DNA of 64,000 nt from Kineosporiaceae bacterium (GCA_016794595.1 JAEUJN010000008.1:1-64000), one strand, 5' to 3'; numbered from the stretch's first letter, positions 17,279 to 27,655 are shown. The notes: generated by a model not told the origin, from the sequence alone. Program-made: numbers and translations.

Positions 17279-18390
17279 CCGGGCCGGTCGGCGCGGGGGA
17301 GGCCGACGCCCCGGTTGACCAGGACTCGCGGGAGCTGGTCGAGGGTGGGGCGGACGCCGAGGAGCGGGCGGTCGAGAGCGCGCTGCGTCCCAGGCGGTTG
17401 GGGGAGTTCGTCGGCCAGCGCGTGGTGCGTGACCAGCTCTCGCTGGTGCTCGAGGCCGCCCGGGGTCGCGGGCACACCCCGGACCACATCCTGCTGTCCG
17501 GACCCCCGGGCCTGGGTAAGACCACCCTGGCCATGATCGTCGCGCACGAGCTGGGAGCACCGTTGCGGGTCACCAGCGGCCCGGCGATCCAGCACGCCGG
17601 TGACCTGGCGGCGGTGCTGTCCTCCCTGGAGGAGGGCGAGGTGCTGTTCCTGGACGAGATCCACCGGATGGCCCGCCCCGCCGAGGAGATGCTCTACGTC
17701 GCGATGGAGGACTTCCGGGTCGACATCGTCGTGGGCAAGGGGCCCGGTGCCACGGCGATCCCGCTGGACCTGCCGCCGTTCACCATCGTCGGCGCCACGA
17801 CCCGGGCCGGCATGCTCCCCGGGCCGCTGCGTGACCGGTTCGGCTTCACCGGCCACCTGGACTTCTACTCCGCGGCCGAGTTGGAGCAGGTACTGACGCG
17901 CTCGTCGCGCCTGCTCGGGGCACCGCTGACCGAGGCCGGGGGACGGGAGATCGCGCGCCGTTCGCGGGGGACGCCGCGGATCGCCAACCGCCTGCTTCGC
18001 CGGGTTCGCGACTGGGCGCAGGTGCGCGGGGACGGGGTGCTCGACGAGGCGGCGGCCCGGGCGGCGCTGGCCGTGTACGCCGTCGACGAACTCGGCCTGG
18101 ACCGGCTGGACCGCTCGGTGCTGGAGGCGCTCTGCCACCGGTTCGGGGGCGGTCCGGTCGGGCTGTCGACCCTGGCCGTCGCCGTCGGTGAGGAGGCCGA
18201 GACGGTCGAGACGGTGGCCGAGCCGTTCCTCCTGCGCGAGGGCCTGATCGGCCGGACGCCGCGGGGGCGGGTGGCGACCCCCGCCACCTGGCGTCACCTG
18301 GGTCTGGCCGTGCCCCCTGTCTCCTCCGTGGCCCCCGTGGCCGCCGCGCAACGGGCGCTGTTCGACGAAGCACCGCAGTCCCCGGGCTAG
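17275..18390 (+). CDS. ruvB: Holliday junction branch-migration ATPase RuvB
   Basis: A 371-residue AAA+ motor. Walker A is GPPGLGKTT, Walker B is LFLDEIHR, sensor 1 region is VGATTRAG and the arginine-finger area is [10 protein letters not shown] winged-helix domain ends the protein ([21 protein letters not shown]). An acidic N-terminal extension of about 30 residues precedes the core, as in other actinobacteria. It overlaps ruvA by ATGA. Its TAG stop doubles as the start of the TAGACT -10 box for yajC. Confidence 0.97.
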   Translation: MTGPVGAGEADAPVDQDSRELVEGGADAEERAVESALRPRRLGEFVGQRVVRDQLSLVLEAARGRGHTPDHILLSGPPGLGKTTLAMIVAHELGAPLRVTSGPAIQHAGDLAAVLSSLEEGEVLFLDEIHRMARPAEEMLYVAMEDFRVDIVVGKGPGATAIPLDLPPFTIVGATTRAGMLPGPLRDRFGFTGHLDFYSAAELEQVLTRSSRLLGAPLTEAGGREIARRSRGTPRIANRLLRRVRDWAQVRGDGVLDEAAARAALAVYAVDELGLDRLDRSVLEALCHRFGGGPVGLSTLAVAVGEEAETVETVAEPFLLREGLIGRTPRGRVATPATWRHLGLAVPPVSSVAPVAAAQRALFDEAPQSPG

Positions 18391-18393
18391 ACT
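18388..18393 (+). promoter_or_regulatory. -10 box of leaderless yajC (TAGACT) over the ruvB stop
   Basis: TAGACT begins with the ruvB stop codon and ends 6 bases before the yajC GTG. It would start a leaderless yajC transcript. Confidence 0.5.
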
Positions 18394-18399
18394 CGCCGC

Positions 18400-18711
18400 G
18401 TGCCGGCCTTCGACCCCAGCCTGATCTTTCTCGCGATCGTCCTCGGTATGGCCTTCCTGGTCATCCGGCGAGGCAGTCGTCAGCGACGCGAGCTCGCCGA
18501 GATCCAGTCCCAGATCGCGCCCGGCGCCGAGGTGATGATGGCCTCGGGCATCTTCGGGACGGTGACGTCGGTGGACGACGAGGTACTCACGCTCGAGCTT
18601 GCCCCCGGCCAGATCTCGCGGTGGGACCGGCGCGCCGTGGCCAAGATCGTCACTCCCGGGCCGGCGAGTGCGGCCGAGCCGGGCACCGAGACCAAGGACG
18701 AACCCGCCTGA
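18400..18711 (+). CDS. yajC: Preprotein translocase accessory subunit YajC
   Basis: A 103-residue YajC protein. One N-terminal membrane helix (residues 7-23, LIFLAIVLGMAFLVI) is followed by the typical cytoplasmic block EIQSQIAPGAEVMMASGIFGTV and a polar tail. It associates with SecDF at the Sec translocon. It lies just upstream of secD in the standard order. Its stop codon sits in the loop of an 11-bp hairpin that separates it from secD. Confidence 0.93.
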   Translation: MPAFDPSLIFLAIVLGMAFLVIRRGSRQRRELAEIQSQIAPGAEVMMASGIFGTVTSVDDEVLTLELAPGQISRWDRRAVAKIVTPGPASAAEPGTETKDEPA

Positions 18712-18724
18712 GCGGCGGGTTCGT
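18698..18724 (+). terminator. 11-bp hairpin with the yajC stop codon in its loop
   Basis: The arms 18698-18708 and 18714-18724 are exactly complementary; the loop TGAGC contains the stop codon. It ends 17 bases before the secD start. It could be an attenuating terminator or protect the upstream mRNA end, so that yajC and secDF are made at different levels. Confidence 0.55.
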
Positions 18725-18741
18725 GGCGAGAGAAGAGACGC

Positions 18742-20616
18742 GTGGCTCGTACCTACTCCCGTCCCGGGCGTTCGCTCGGGGCGTTGGCCGGCATTGCGAT
18801 GCTGCTCTACGGCCTGATTGCCGGTGGCGTCATCTGGGGGAGTGCCCAGTGGACCCCCAAGCTGGCCCTGGACCTCGACGGTGGCGTCGAGATGGTGCTC
18901 AAGGCGGTGCCCCAGCCCGGTCAGGAGGGCCAGATCACCGCCACCACCATCGAGGAAGCCGTCAAGATCATCCGCCAGCGGGTCGACGGCTCCGGCGTCG
19001 CCGAGGCGGAGATCACCACCCAGGGCACCGACAGCATCGTGGTCTCGCTGCCGGGCAGGAACATCGACGAGGCGACCCGGCAGTCGATCCGGAAGTCCGC
19101 GGCGCTGGAGTTCCGTCCGGTGCTGGTGGTCGACGAGTCGGCGGCCGCCGCGGCCACCCCCTCCGCCACGCCCACGGGTTCGGCCGCGCCGACCGGCTCG
19201 GCCACCGGCTCGGCGTCCCCGACGGCCTCGCCGACCGCAGCGGCCTCACCGGGCGACTCGGTCTCGGCCACCTCTTCCGCGACCGGTGCCGGCCTGCTCG
19301 CTGCCGGTTCCCCCACCCCCTCGACCACGCCCACCGGGTCGGCCCCGGCGGCCTCGGCGAGCCCGACACCGACCGACGCCAGTGATCTCGCCTGGCTGAC
19401 CGACGACGTCGGGAAGGTCTGGGAGGCCACCGACTGCAGCACCCCGGAGTCGCGCGCGGAATCCCAGAACCAGGTCAACGACCCGGCCAAGGCCTTCGTC
19501 GCCTGCGAGGAGAACGGCCTCAAGTACGCCCTCGGCCCGGTGGAGGTCCGTGGGCGGGACGTCACCGACGCCAGCGCCACCCTGGAGGTCACCCAGCAGG
19601 GCCAGACCACCAACAACTGGCAGGTCAACCTGGAGTTCAACTCCACCGGGGCCAACCAGTTCGGCACCGTCACCGCACGCCTGCAGCCGCTGGACCCTCC
19701 GCGCAACCAGTTCGCCATCGTGCTCGACAACGCGGTGATCTCGGCTCCGCGCACCATCTCGGTGATCAGTGACGGGCGGGCCCAGATCACCGGCAGTTTC
19801 GACCAGGTCTCCGCGCAGGCGCTGGCCAACCAGTTGAAGTTCGGTGCGTTGCCGATCTCCTTCCAGGTGGCCACCGAGAGCCAGATCTCGGCCACCCTGG
19901 GAGACGAGCAACTGCGCAACGGCCTGCTCGCCGGGCTGGTCGGGCTGCTCCTCGTGGTGGTGTACTCGCTGCTGCAGTACCGGGCACTGGGGCTGGTCAC
20001 CGTGTTCAGCCTGGTCGCCGCCGGCGTGATCACCTACGGGGTGGTGGTGCTGCTCGGCTGGCGTCAGGGTTACCGGTTGTCGCTGTCCGGCATCGCGGGG
20101 CTGATCGTGGCCATCGGCATCACGGCTGACTCCTTCATCGTCTACTTCGAACGCATCCGGGACGAGGTCCGCGAGGGCCGGGGTCTGGCTGCCGCGGTCG
20201 AGATCGCCTGGCAGCGCGCGATGCGCACGATCCTGATCTCGGATGCGGTCAGCCTGCTCGCCGCCGTGGTGCTGTTCGTGCTGGCGGTCGGCAGCGTCCG
20301 CGGCTTCGCCTTCACCCTGGGGTTGACCACCCTGATCGACGTGATGGTGGTGTTCCTGTTCACCAAGCCGATGGTCACCCTGCTGTCCAGGACCCACTTC
20401 TTCGGGGGCGGTCACCGGTTGTCCGGCTTCGACGCCGAGCATCTGGGCCGGGCGATCACCTACACCGGCCGGGGGACGGTGAGGACGCCGGCGCGCAAGT
20501 CCGCGGCCACCGCGGCGGCGGGGGCCTCCTCCGGCATGACCATCGCCGAACGGCGGGCCGCGGCCGATCGAGCCGCAGACCATGCCGGCTCGACGTCCGG
20601 GGAAGGAAAGAGCTGA
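18742..20616 (+). CDS. secD: Protein translocase subunit SecD
   Basis: A 624-residue RND-family subunit that uses the proton motive force to help Sec export. An N-terminal membrane helix is followed by a large external region with DLDGGVEMVLKA and P1-domain blocks, then a membrane bundle carrying GIAGLIVAIGITADSFIVYFER. Residues about 135-212 are an Ala/Ser/Thr/Pro-rich insertion with repeated GSA and SPT units, a disordered external linker longer than in most homologues. The GTG start has only a weak GAGAAGAG site. It overlaps secF by one base. Confidence 0.95.
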   Translation: MARTYSRPGRSLGALAGIAMLLYGLIAGGVIWGSAQWTPKLALDLDGGVEMVLKAVPQPGQEGQITATTIEEAVKIIRQRVDGSGVAEAEITTQGTDSIVVSLPGRNIDEATRQSIRKSAALEFRPVLVVDESAAAAATPSATPTGSAAPTGSATGSASPTASPTAAASPGDSVSATSSATGAGLLAAGSPTPSTTPTGSAPAASASPTPTDASDLAWLTDDVGKVWEATDCSTPESRAESQNQVNDPAKAFVACEENGLKYALGPVEVRGRDVTDASATLEVTQQGQTTNNWQVNLEFNSTGANQFGTVTARLQPLDPPRNQFAIVLDNAVISAPRTISVISDGRAQITGSFDQVSAQALANQLKFGALPISFQVATESQISATLGDEQLRNGLLAGLVGLLLVVVYSLLQYRALGLVTVFSLVAAGVITYGVVVLLGWRQGYRLSLSGIAGLIVAIGITADSFIVYFERIRDEVREGRGLAAAVEIAWQRAMRTILISDAVSLLAAVVLFVLAVGSVRGFAFTLGLTTLIDVMVVFLFTKPMVTLLSRTHFFGGGHRLSGFDAEHLGRAITYTGRGTVRTPARKSAATAAAGASSGMTIAERRAAADRAADHAGSTSGEGKS

Positions 20617-21734
20617 TGCCCAGCTTCGCTGCCTTCGGCAACGACCTGTACACCGGACGCCGCTCGATCGACTTCGTCGGGCGCCGCCGGCTCTGGTACC
20701 TGATCGCTGCCGCGCTGATGCTGGTCAGCCTGGGTGCCGTCGGTCTGCGCGGGCTCAACCCCGGGATCGAGTTCCGGGGCGGGACCGAGTTCCGCATCTC
20801 CGGCACCTCGGTGACCAGTGACGTGGCCGGCGTCCAGGCGGTCACCTCGGTGATCCCGCAGTCGCGCCCGCTGGTGACCCGGGTGGGTGGTGACAGCATC
20901 CGCGTCCAGGCCGACGCCATCGAGGACGCCGACCTGCCGCGGGTCCAGGCGGCGCTGGCCAAGGCCTACCAGGTGCCCGCCGACCAGGTCTCGCGCAACT
21001 TCGTCGGCCCCACCTGGGGGGCGGACGTCACCCGCCAGGCCCTGATCGGCCTGTTCGCCTTCCTGGGCCTGGTCGCGATCGTGATCGCGCTCTACTTCCG
21101 CACCTGGACGATGGCGGTCTCGGCCCTGGTCGCGCTGGTGCACGACCTGGTGCTCACCGTCGGGGTGTACGCGCTGGTGGGCTTCGAGGTCACCCCGGCC
21201 TCGGTGATCGGCTTCCTGACCATCCTCGGCTACTCGCTCTACGACACCGTGGTCGTCTTCGACAAGGTGCGCGAGAACACCGAGCACGTCCTCGGCTCGA
21301 CCAAGCGGACGTTCGGTGAGGCGGCGAACCTCGCGGTCAACCAGACCCTGGTGCGCTCGATCAACACCTCCGTGGTCGCGCTGCTGCCGGTGGCGGCGAT
21401 CCTGTTCATCGGTGCCTACCTGCTGGGGGCCGGCACGCTGAAGGACATCGCCCTGGCGCTGTTCGTCGGCATCGCGGCCGGCACCTACTCCTCGATCTTC
21501 ATCGCCACCCCATTGCTCGTGCAGCTGCGTGAACGCGATCCGGAGCAGAAGGCCCAGGCCGAGCGGGTCGCCCGCCGGCGCGCCGAGTTGCGCACCGAGC
21601 GCGAGGAGCCGATGGCCGCCGTCGCCGCGGCCACCCGGGACGAGGTCGGCGAGCCGACCGAGAACGCCTCGGACGGCGCGCCGTCGCTGCGGGCGCACGG
21701 TCAGCGTCAGCAACCGCGGCGCAAGGGTCGCTGA
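20616..21734 (+). CDS. secF: Protein translocase subunit SecF
   Basis: A 372-residue partner of SecD with six membrane helices. The hallmark blocks GIEFRGGTEFRI near the N-terminus and GYSLYDTVVVFDKVRENT with NQTLVRSINTS in the bundle are clear. The C-terminal 70 residues are charged (KAQAERVARRRAELR) and cytoplasmic. It is joined to secD and apt by one-base ATG/TGA overlaps (TGATG), so the three form one operon. Confidence 0.96.
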   Translation: MPSFAAFGNDLYTGRRSIDFVGRRRLWYLIAAALMLVSLGAVGLRGLNPGIEFRGGTEFRISGTSVTSDVAGVQAVTSVIPQSRPLVTRVGGDSIRVQADAIEDADLPRVQAALAKAYQVPADQVSRNFVGPTWGADVTRQALIGLFAFLGLVAIVIALYFRTWTMAVSALVALVHDLVLTVGVYALVGFEVTPASVIGFLTILGYSLYDTVVVFDKVRENTEHVLGSTKRTFGEAANLAVNQTLVRSINTSVVALLPVAAILFIGAYLLGAGTLKDIALALFVGIAAGTYSSIFIATPLLVQLRERDPEQKAQAERVARRRAELRTEREEPMAAVAAATRDEVGEPTENASDGAPSLRAHGQRQQPRRKGR

Positions 21735-22264
21735 TGGCACGCGACCTACGCCCGCTGATCCGCGACATCCCCGACCACCCCACGCCGGGGATCATGTTCC
21801 GGGACATCACCCCGCTGCTGGCCGACGGGGCCGCCTTCGCCGACACGGTGGAGGCGTTCGCCGCGCCGCACCGCGACGCGCAGGGTGCAGCCACCGTGCG
21901 GGCCGTGGTGGGGATCGAGGCCCGGGGGTTCATCCTGGCGGCGCCGGTGGCCGTGGCGCTGGGGGTGGGGTTCGTCCCGATCCGCAAGAGCGGCAAGCTG
22001 CCGCACACCACCGTGGGCGCGGCCTACGACCTGGAGTACGGCCAGGCCGAGGTGGAGATCCACACCGACGGCCTGACGTCGGGTGATCGGGTGTTGCTGG
22101 TGGACGACGTGCTGGCCACCGGGGGGACCGCCGCGGCGGCCTGCCGGCTGATCGCCCAGCTGGGTGGTGAGGTGGCCGAGGTGGCCGTGTTGATCGAACT
22201 GCCCGCGCTCGGCGGCCGTGCCCGGCTCGACGGGCCAGGGGTCCGCTCTCTCGTGAGACTCTGA
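21734..22264 (+). CDS. apt: Adenine phosphoribosyltransferase
   Basis: A 176-residue purine salvage enzyme that turns adenine and PRPP into AMP. The start has [21 protein letters not shown], and the PRPP-binding motif is [14 protein letters not shown] (about residue 120). [14 protein letters not shown] is the other family block. The length is normal. Its place between secF and relA is the usual actinobacterial one (Rv2584c). Confidence 0.96.
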   Translation: MARDLRPLIRDIPDHPTPGIMFRDITPLLADGAAFADTVEAFAAPHRDAQGAATVRAVVGIEARGFILAAPVAVALGVGFVPIRKSGKLPHTTVGAAYDLEYGQAEVEIHTDGLTSGDRVLLVDDVLATGGTAAAACRLIAQLGGEVAEVAVLIELPALGGRARLDGPGVRSLVRL

Positions 22265-22269
22265 CCTCG

Positions 22270-22275
22270 TACACT
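22270..22275 (+). promoter_or_regulatory. -10 box of leaderless relA (TACACT)
   Basis: TACACT ends 6 bases before the relA ATG and there is no ribosome site. The alarmone gene would have its own leaderless promoter. Confidence 0.55.
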
Positions 22276-22281
22276 CGGCAG

Positions 22282-24720
22282 ATGGCCGAGGAGACGGGCA
22301 GCGCCGCGACGAACGTCGCCACCTCGGACGCGCCCGCCCCGGCCGCCGACTCCCTCGACGGAGGGGTTCTGACCGGCGGGACGCCCGCCGACGGCGAGGC
22401 CGTCCCCGACCCCCCCGCCCAGCCCGCCCAGCCACGGCACCGGCAGATCGCCGGCGCGGAGGCACTGCCCACCACCAGCCGGGTGCTCTCCCGGATCGCG
22501 CGGTTCGGGTCCGGGCGGGGATCCAGCACCTCGCCGCTGCTCGACCCCCTGCTGCGCACCGTGCGCGCGACCCACCCCAAGGCCGATCTGGGCATCATCG
22601 AACGGGCCTTCGACGTGGCGGCCAAGGCGCACTCCGGGCAGAAGCGCAAGAGCGGTGACCCCTACATCACCCACCCGGTGGCCGTGGCCTCGATCCTGGC
22701 CGAGTTGGGCATGACGCCCCCGACCCTGGTGGCCGCGCTGCTGCACGACACGGTCGAGGACACCACCTACACCCTGGCCCAGTTGCGCAAGGAGTTCGGC
22801 GACGAGGTGGCGATGCTGGTCGACGGGGTGACCAAGCTCGACAAGGTCAACTACGGCGACGCCGCCCAGGCCGAGACCGTGCGCAAGATGGTGGTCGCGA
22901 TGTCCCGGGACATCCGGGTGCTCGTGATCAAGCTGGCCGACAGGCTGCACAACGCGCGCACCTGGCGGTACGTGCCGGCTGCCTCGGCCGAGCGCAAGTC
23001 CAAGGAGACGCTGGAGATCTACGCCCCCCTCGCCCACCGACTGGGGATGAACACCATCAAGTGGGAGCTGGAGGACCTGTCCTTCGCCACCCTGTACCCC
23101 AAGATCTACGACGAGATCGTCCGGCTGGTGGCCGAGCGGGCGCCGGCCCGCGAGGACTACCTGGCCCAGGTGCGCGAGCAGGTGAGCGCGGACCTGCGGG
23201 CGGCCAAGATCAAGTCGATCGTCACCGGACGCCCCAAGCACTACTACTCCGTGTACCAGAAGATGATCGTGCGCGGCCGCGACTTCGCCGACATCTACGA
23301 CCTGGTCGGGGTGCGGGTCCTGGTGGAGTCGGTCCGTGACTGCTATGCGGTGCTGGGCGCGCTGCACGCGCGCTGGAACCCGGTGCCCGGGCGGTTCAAG
23401 GACTACATCGCGATGCCCAAGTTCAACATGTACCAGTCACTGCACACCACGGTGATCGGTCCCGAGGGGCGTCAGGTCGAGATCCAGATCCGCACCCACC
23501 AGATGCACCGCCGGGCCGAGTACGGGGTCGCCGCGCACTGGAAGTACAAGGACGATCCCAACCGCACCGGGCGTGACGGCGACAGCTCGGCGAACGACAT
23601 GGTCTGGCTGCGCCAGTTGCTCGAGTGGCAGCGCGAGACCAGCGACCCGGGGGAGTTCCTCGACTCGCTGCGCTTCGAGATCAACGCCCAGGAGGTCTAC
23701 GTCTTCACGCCCAAGGGCGACGTGGTGGCGCTGCCCGCCGGATCGACCCCGGTGGACTTCGCCTACGCGGTGCACACCGAGGTGGGGCACCGCTGCATGG
23801 GCGCGCGGGTGAACGGCCGGTTGGTTCCGCTGGAGAGCATGCTCGACAACGGCGACATGGTGGAGATCTTCACCTCGAAGGCGGACGGCGCCGGCCCGAG
23901 CCGGGACTGGCTGACCTTCGTGCGCAGCCCCCGGGCTCGCAACAAGATCCGGCAGTGGTTCTCCAAGGAGCGGCGCGAGGAGGCCATCGAGCAGGGCAAG
24001 GACGCCCTGGCCAAGGCAATGCGCAAGCAGGGCCTGCCGATCCAGCGGTTGCTGACCCACGAATCGCTCGTGGCCCAGGCCCAGGACATGCGCTACCCGG
24101 ACGTGTCCGCGCTCTACGCGGCTGTGGGTGAGGGGCACATCGCCGCGGCCAGTGTGGTCTCCCGCCTGGTGCAGGCACTGGGAGGGGAGGAGGGCGCCGA
24201 GGAGGATCTGGCCGAGGCGGCCACCCCCAGCCGGGCCCGGCGCACCCGGCTCGGCGGGCCCGGCGTCATCGTGCGCGGGGTCGAGGACATCTGGGTCAAG
24301 CTGGCCAAGTGCTGCACCCCGGTCCCCGGGGACCCGATCATCGGCTTCGTCACCCGGGGCAGCGGGGTCTCGGTCCACCACGCCGAGTGCGGCAACATCA
24401 CCGGCCTGCGCACCGAGCCGGAACGGCTCGTCGAGGTGGAGTGGTCCCGCAACACCGGCAGCCTGTTCCTGGTGCAGATCCAGGTCGAGGCGCTGGACCG
24501 CAACCGGCTGCTGGCCGACATCACCCGGGTGCTGTCGGACAACCACCTGAACATCCTGGCGGCCAACCTGACCACGACCGGTGACCGGATGGCGCTGTCG
24601 CGGTTCACCTTCGAGATGGGCGACCCGACCCACCTCGACCACGTGATGAGCGCTGTCCGCACCGTGGAGGGTGTGATCGACGCCTACCGGGTCACCGGGG
24701 TGTCATCCAAGCGGGGCTGA
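22282..24720 (+). CDS. relA: Bifunctional (p)ppGpp synthetase/hydrolase (RSH)
   Basis: An 812-residue long RSH protein. After a 90-residue Pro/Ala-rich head come the HD hydrolase domain ([22 protein letters not shown]) and the synthetase domain ([30 protein letters not shown]). RFKD is the RxKD form typical of bifunctional Rel rather than the EXDD form of monofunctional RelA. TGS ([22 protein letters not shown]), zinc-finger/RIS (KCCTPVPGD) and ACT domains follow. It controls the stringent response. Its end overlaps the opposing AbiEi-like gene by 18 bases. Confidence 0.97.
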   Translation: MAEETGSAATNVATSDAPAPAADSLDGGVLTGGTPADGEAVPDPPAQPAQPRHRQIAGAEALPTTSRVLSRIARFGSGRGSSTSPLLDPLLRTVRATHPKADLGIIERAFDVAAKAHSGQKRKSGDPYITHPVAVASILAELGMTPPTLVAALLHDTVEDTTYTLAQLRKEFGDEVAMLVDGVTKLDKVNYGDAAQAETVRKMVVAMSRDIRVLVIKLADRLHNARTWRYVPAASAERKSKETLEIYAPLAHRLGMNTIKWELEDLSFATLYPKIYDEIVRLVAERAPAREDYLAQVREQVSADLRAAKIKSIVTGRPKHYYSVYQKMIVRGRDFADIYDLVGVRVLVESVRDCYAVLGALHARWNPVPGRFKDYIAMPKFNMYQSLHTTVIGPEGRQVEIQIRTHQMHRRAEYGVAAHWKYKDDPNRTGRDGDSSANDMVWLRQLLEWQRETSDPGEFLDSLRFEINAQEVYVFTPKGDVVALPAGSTPVDFAYAVHTEVGHRCMGARVNGRLVPLESMLDNGDMVEIFTSKADGAGPSRDWLTFVRSPRARNKIRQWFSKERREEAIEQGKDALAKAMRKQGLPIQRLLTHESLVAQAQDMRYPDVSALYAAVGEGHIAAASVVSRLVQALGGEEGAEEDLAEAATPSRARRTRLGGPGVIVRGVEDIWVKLAKCCTPVPGDPIIGFVTRGSGVSVHHAECGNITGLRTEPERLVEVEWSRNTGSLFLVQIQVEALDRNRLLADITRVLSDNHLNILAANLTTTGDRMALSRFTFEMGDPTHLDHVMSAVRTVEGVIDAYRVTGVSSKRG

Positions 24721-25332
24721 GGCGGCCGAGGCGATCGCCGCGGCCCACGCGTGCACGACCGCTCGCCCCGTGGCAACCCCGCGGCAGCGGGGCATCCGGT
24801 CGAGCTGGTCGAGGACGTCGACCACCCGCACCCCGCAACAGATCCGCAGCCGATCCAGAGCGGCCACCGCCTGCTCGATGGGCAGGGTCCGTGCCAGGTC
24901 CGCTGCCGTCCGCACCGGGGTGGTCAGGGTCAGGCCGCACAGCCGCTCGACGTCCCGGTCACCGAGCCGGTGCTCGTGCAGGACCACCTCGGGCAGGGCG
25001 GGCCGGTAACTGCCCGGGGGGATGACCAGGTCGAGCCGGCCCTCCTGCGGTCCCGGGCCCCCACCGGCGTGCACCCAGGCCGCCGTCCCGAAGGCCACCA
25101 CGACCCGATCCAGCAGCGTGACCTCGCACCGGGCGAGCAGCACCTCGGGTGCGGTCAGGGCCAGCCGTACGGCGTGCGCCCGCCCGGCCAGGGTGTCCGG
25201 GACGTCGGGGTTGACGTGCACCCGGCCGGTCACCCGGTGCAGCAGCCCCTCGGTGACCAGGCGCCGGATCTCGTCGCGGTCGTGCTCAGCGGCCAGGAAC
25301 GGGCGGGTCAGGTCGGGGCAGTCGGCTCTCAT
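24703..25332 (-). CDS. AbiEi-antitoxin-like hypothetical protein
   Basis: A 209-residue protein resembling the large actinobacterial group annotated as type IV toxin-antitoxin AbiEi-family antitoxin domain proteins. The N-terminal part has a winged-helix look ([22 protein letters not shown]), followed by an alpha/beta domain with LDLVIPPG and [14 protein letters not shown]. No AbiEii nucleotidyltransferase toxin is next to it, so a working toxin-antitoxin pair is not supported here. It is tail to tail with relA and may be co-read from the DUF349 gene upstream. Confidence 0.6.
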   Translation of the reverse strand: MRADCPDLTRPFLAAEHDRDEIRRLVTEGLLHRVTGRVHVNPDVPDTLAGRAHAVRLALTAPEVLLARCEVTLLDRVVVAFGTAAWVHAGGGPGPQEGRLDLVIPPGSYRPALPEVVLHEHRLGDRDVERLCGLTLTTPVRTAADLARTLPIEQAVAALDRLRICCGVRVVDVLDQLDRMPRCRGVATGRAVVHAWAAAIASAASAPLG

Positions 25333-25445
25333 GCGCCGACCCTGGCGCGGGCACGGCGCCCATGCCAGCGGCGCCCGCCCGACCTGTGGACGGCGACGCG
25401 GCCAGGGTCGCCCCTGTGGACGACGGGTCCGCGCCGCGGCGGCGG

Positions 25446-26696
25446 TCAGCCGCCGAACTCGGCCAGCGCGGCCCGGGCCTGTTCGAGCCACTCCTGCCGA
25501 GCAGCGATCGCCGCGTCGGCCTCGGCGATCGCTCGCTGGTTGCCGTCCAGGGTCGCCTTGTCCCGACGTGCCTGCAGCCCCGCGATGGTCGCCTCGAGCT
25601 GGGTCACGGCATCCTGGGCCCGGGCACGGGCCTCGGGGTTGGTCCGCGTCCACCGTGACTGCTCGGCGTCCCGTACTGCCTGCTCGACCGCCCGCAGGCG
25701 GCCCTCCACCCGGCCCATGTCCGCGCGCGGCACCTTGCCCGCGGCGTCCCACCGGTCCTGCAGCACCCGCAGGGCCGCCCTCGCAGCGGCGACGTCCGTG
25801 ATCGGCAGCAGGGCCTCGGCCTCGACCAGCAACGCCTCCTTGACCTCGAGGTTGGCCCGGAACTCGGAGTCGGTGGCCTCGACCGCGCTGTTGCGGGCGG
25901 CGAAGAACGTGTCCTGCGCGGTGCGGAAGCGCCCCCACAGCTGTTCCTCGTCGCGCCGGCCCGCCCGGGGCGAGTTCCTCCACCGCGTCATCAGGTCGCG
26001 AAAGGCACTGGCCCCCGCCGCCCAGTCGGTGGTGGCGGCCAGGGCCTCGGCCTCCTCGACGATCCTCTCCTTGACCCCCCGCGCCTGGGCCCGCTGCTCG
26101 TCGAGGGCACCGAAGTGCTGGCGGCGCTTGCGGTCGAAGGTGGTGCGGGCGTGACTGAACCGCTTCCAGAGCTCGTCCTCGGTGTGCTTGTCCAGCCGCT
26201 GATCCCGCTGCATCGTGCGCCACAGGTCGAACAGCTCGCGCAACCGGTCACCGGAGGCCTTCCAGGGCAACCGCTCCGGGTCGACGGCGACCAGCGCCTC
26301 GGCCTCCTCGACCAGGCCGGTCCGGACGGCGACCGCCTCGGCCTTGGCCGCGGCCCGGGCCTGCTCGGCCTCCTGGCGACGGCTCTGGGCGAGGGGTTCC
26401 AGCGCGCCGAGCCGGGCGAGCAGCCCGTCGAGGTCACCCACGGCGTTCGCCTCACCCACCGCGGTGACCAGGCGGGCGATGGCGGGCCCGGCCGCCGAGC
26501 CCGACACGTGGCCGGCCGCGATGCGCTGCTCGAGCAGGCTCACCTGGGCCGCGAGGTCCTCGTACTTGCGCACGAAGTAGGCGAGTGCGTCCTGCTCGCT
26601 GGCCCCGGGATAGGAGCCCACCGCTCGCTCACCGGCGGCCGTGCGCACCCAGACCGTGCCGTCGGGGTCCACCCGGCCCCACTGCTCTGCACTCAC
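25446..26696 (-). CDS. DUF349 coiled-coil protein
   Basis: A 416-residue, almost wholly helical protein with repeated DUF349 units: LFDLWRTMQRDQRL, ELWKRFSHARTTFDRKR, LMTRWRNSPRAGRRDEEQLWGRF and LRVLQDRWDAAGKVPRADM. The C-terminal third is a long coiled coil. The family is widespread in actinobacteria near relA, and its biochemical role is unclear. The GTG start follows GAAGGA. It lies 16 bases after the cyclophilin gene on the same strand. Confidence 0.85.
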   Translation of the reverse strand: MSAEQWGRVDPDGTVWVRTAAGERAVGSYPGASEQDALAYFVRKYEDLAAQVSLLEQRIAAGHVSGSAAGPAIARLVTAVGEANAVGDLDGLLARLGALEPLAQSRRQEAEQARAAAKAEAVAVRTGLVEEAEALVAVDPERLPWKASGDRLRELFDLWRTMQRDQRLDKHTEDELWKRFSHARTTFDRKRRQHFGALDEQRAQARGVKERIVEEAEALAATTDWAAGASAFRDLMTRWRNSPRAGRRDEEQLWGRFRTAQDTFFAARNSAVEATDSEFRANLEVKEALLVEAEALLPITDVAAARAALRVLQDRWDAAGKVPRADMGRVEGRLRAVEQAVRDAEQSRWTRTNPEARARAQDAVTQLEATIAGLQARRDKATLDGNQRAIAEADAAIAARQEWLEQARAALAEFGG

Positions 26697-26712
26697 CGCT
26701 GCCCGTCCTTCG

Positions 26713-27552
26713 TCAGCTGACCGTGGTCGCCGTGATCGAGATGGCCCGAGCAGGTGCCCCGTCGGTGCCGCCGCCGAGTACCCCGCCGGCCGCCACCTTC
26801 TCGACCACGTCCATCCCGCCGACGATCGTGCCGATCACCGAGTAGCCACCGGCCTTGTCGCTCGGAATGGTCGAGTCCTTGTACACCAGGAAGAACTGAC
26901 TACCCATGCTGTCGCCCTTGCCACCCTGGCGTGCCATGGCCACGGTACCGGCGGGATAGACATTGTCGGCGGGGGCATTCTCGACCGGACCGTAGCTGTA
27001 CCCCGGGCCGCCGCCCCCGCTGCCGAGCGGGTCACCACACTGCAGGACGAAGATCCCCTTGGTGGTGAGCCGGTGGCAGCGCGTGTTGTCGTAGAACTTC
27101 TTCCCGGACAGGAACACGGTGCTGGCCACCGCCTGCGGTGCCTTGGCACCGTCCAGGACGATCCCGATCTGCCCACACGTCGTCTCCAGCGCCAGGTTCC
27201 AGCTCCGGCCCTGGGCCTGCGAGGCGGCAGGGGGGTCGGGGAACGTCAGGTCCGCGGGCAGGGCATCGCCCGGCGGTGCGCAGGGGTTGTTCGCGTCAGC
27301 GGCGGCCGAGGCGTCGGCCGGTGCGGACGAGCCGGGGGACCCGGACGTCGCGGCGGTGGTGGAGGTGTCGTCCGACCCGCCGGCCATGATCGCGACCGCG
27401 CCGACCAGCCCCAGGGTGACGACGACCGCACCGATGGCGATCGCGGCCCGGCGGCGGAGGGCGGCCGACTCGGCGGCCTTGGCATTCTGCCGTCGCTGCC
27501 AGTCCTCGTAGCGACGGCGGGCGTAGTCTCTCTCGCGGCTCTTGGGCGACAC
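26713..27552 (-). CDS. Membrane-anchored cyclophilin-type peptidyl-prolyl isomerase
   Basis: A 279-residue protein beginning VSPKSRERDYARRRYEDW. A cytoplasmic basic head of about 35 residues is followed by one membrane helix (about 37-58) and an Ala/Ser/Gly linker. The cyclophilin domain then runs to the end (FYDNTRCHRLT, GSQFFLVYKDS, IGTIVGGMDVVEKV). The GTG at 27552 is chosen because GGGAGG lies about 6 bases upstream. It speeds proline isomerisation of exported proteins. In M. tuberculosis PpiB (Rv2582) has the same neighbourhood, next to relA. Confidence 0.88.
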   Translation of the reverse strand: MSPKSRERDYARRRYEDWQRRQNAKAAESAALRRRAAIAIGAVVVTLGLVGAVAIMAGGSDDTSTTAATSGSPGSSAPADASAAADANNPCAPPGDALPADLTFPDPPAASQAQGRSWNLALETTCGQIGIVLDGAKAPQAVASTVFLSGKKFYDNTRCHRLTTKGIFVLQCGDPLGSGGGGPGYSYGPVENAPADNVYPAGTVAMARQGGKGDSMGSQFFLVYKDSTIPSDKAGGYSVIGTIVGGMDVVEKVAAGGVLGGGTDGAPARAISITATTVS

Positions 27553-27643
27553 GCCCACCCTCCCTGCCTGTCGATGTCGGCGGGGCAAGTGTAGGCGGCA
27601 GCGGGCTGCCGGGCGCGCACGCCGTCCCGGCGGGAGGACTGGG

Positions 27644-27649
27644 TAGGCT
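27644..27649 (+). promoter_or_regulatory. -10 box for leaderless MBL-fold gene (TAGGCT)
   Basis: TAGGCT ends 6 bases before the GTG at 27656, the same box and distance as before the GNAT gene at 4234. Confidence 0.55.
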
Positions 27650-27655
27650 CTCCGG

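Noticed and set aside
24703-25332. Type IV toxin-antitoxin system
   Set aside because: The protein looks like the AbiEi group, but no AbiEii-type nucleotidyltransferase lies next to it; its neighbours are relA and a DUF349 gene.
27553-27655. Longer cyclophilin reaching to 27696
   Set aside because: The added residues are Arg/Pro-rich, typical of a non-coding frame at high G+C, and overlap the MBL-fold gene on the other strand. GTG 27552 has a good ribosome site.
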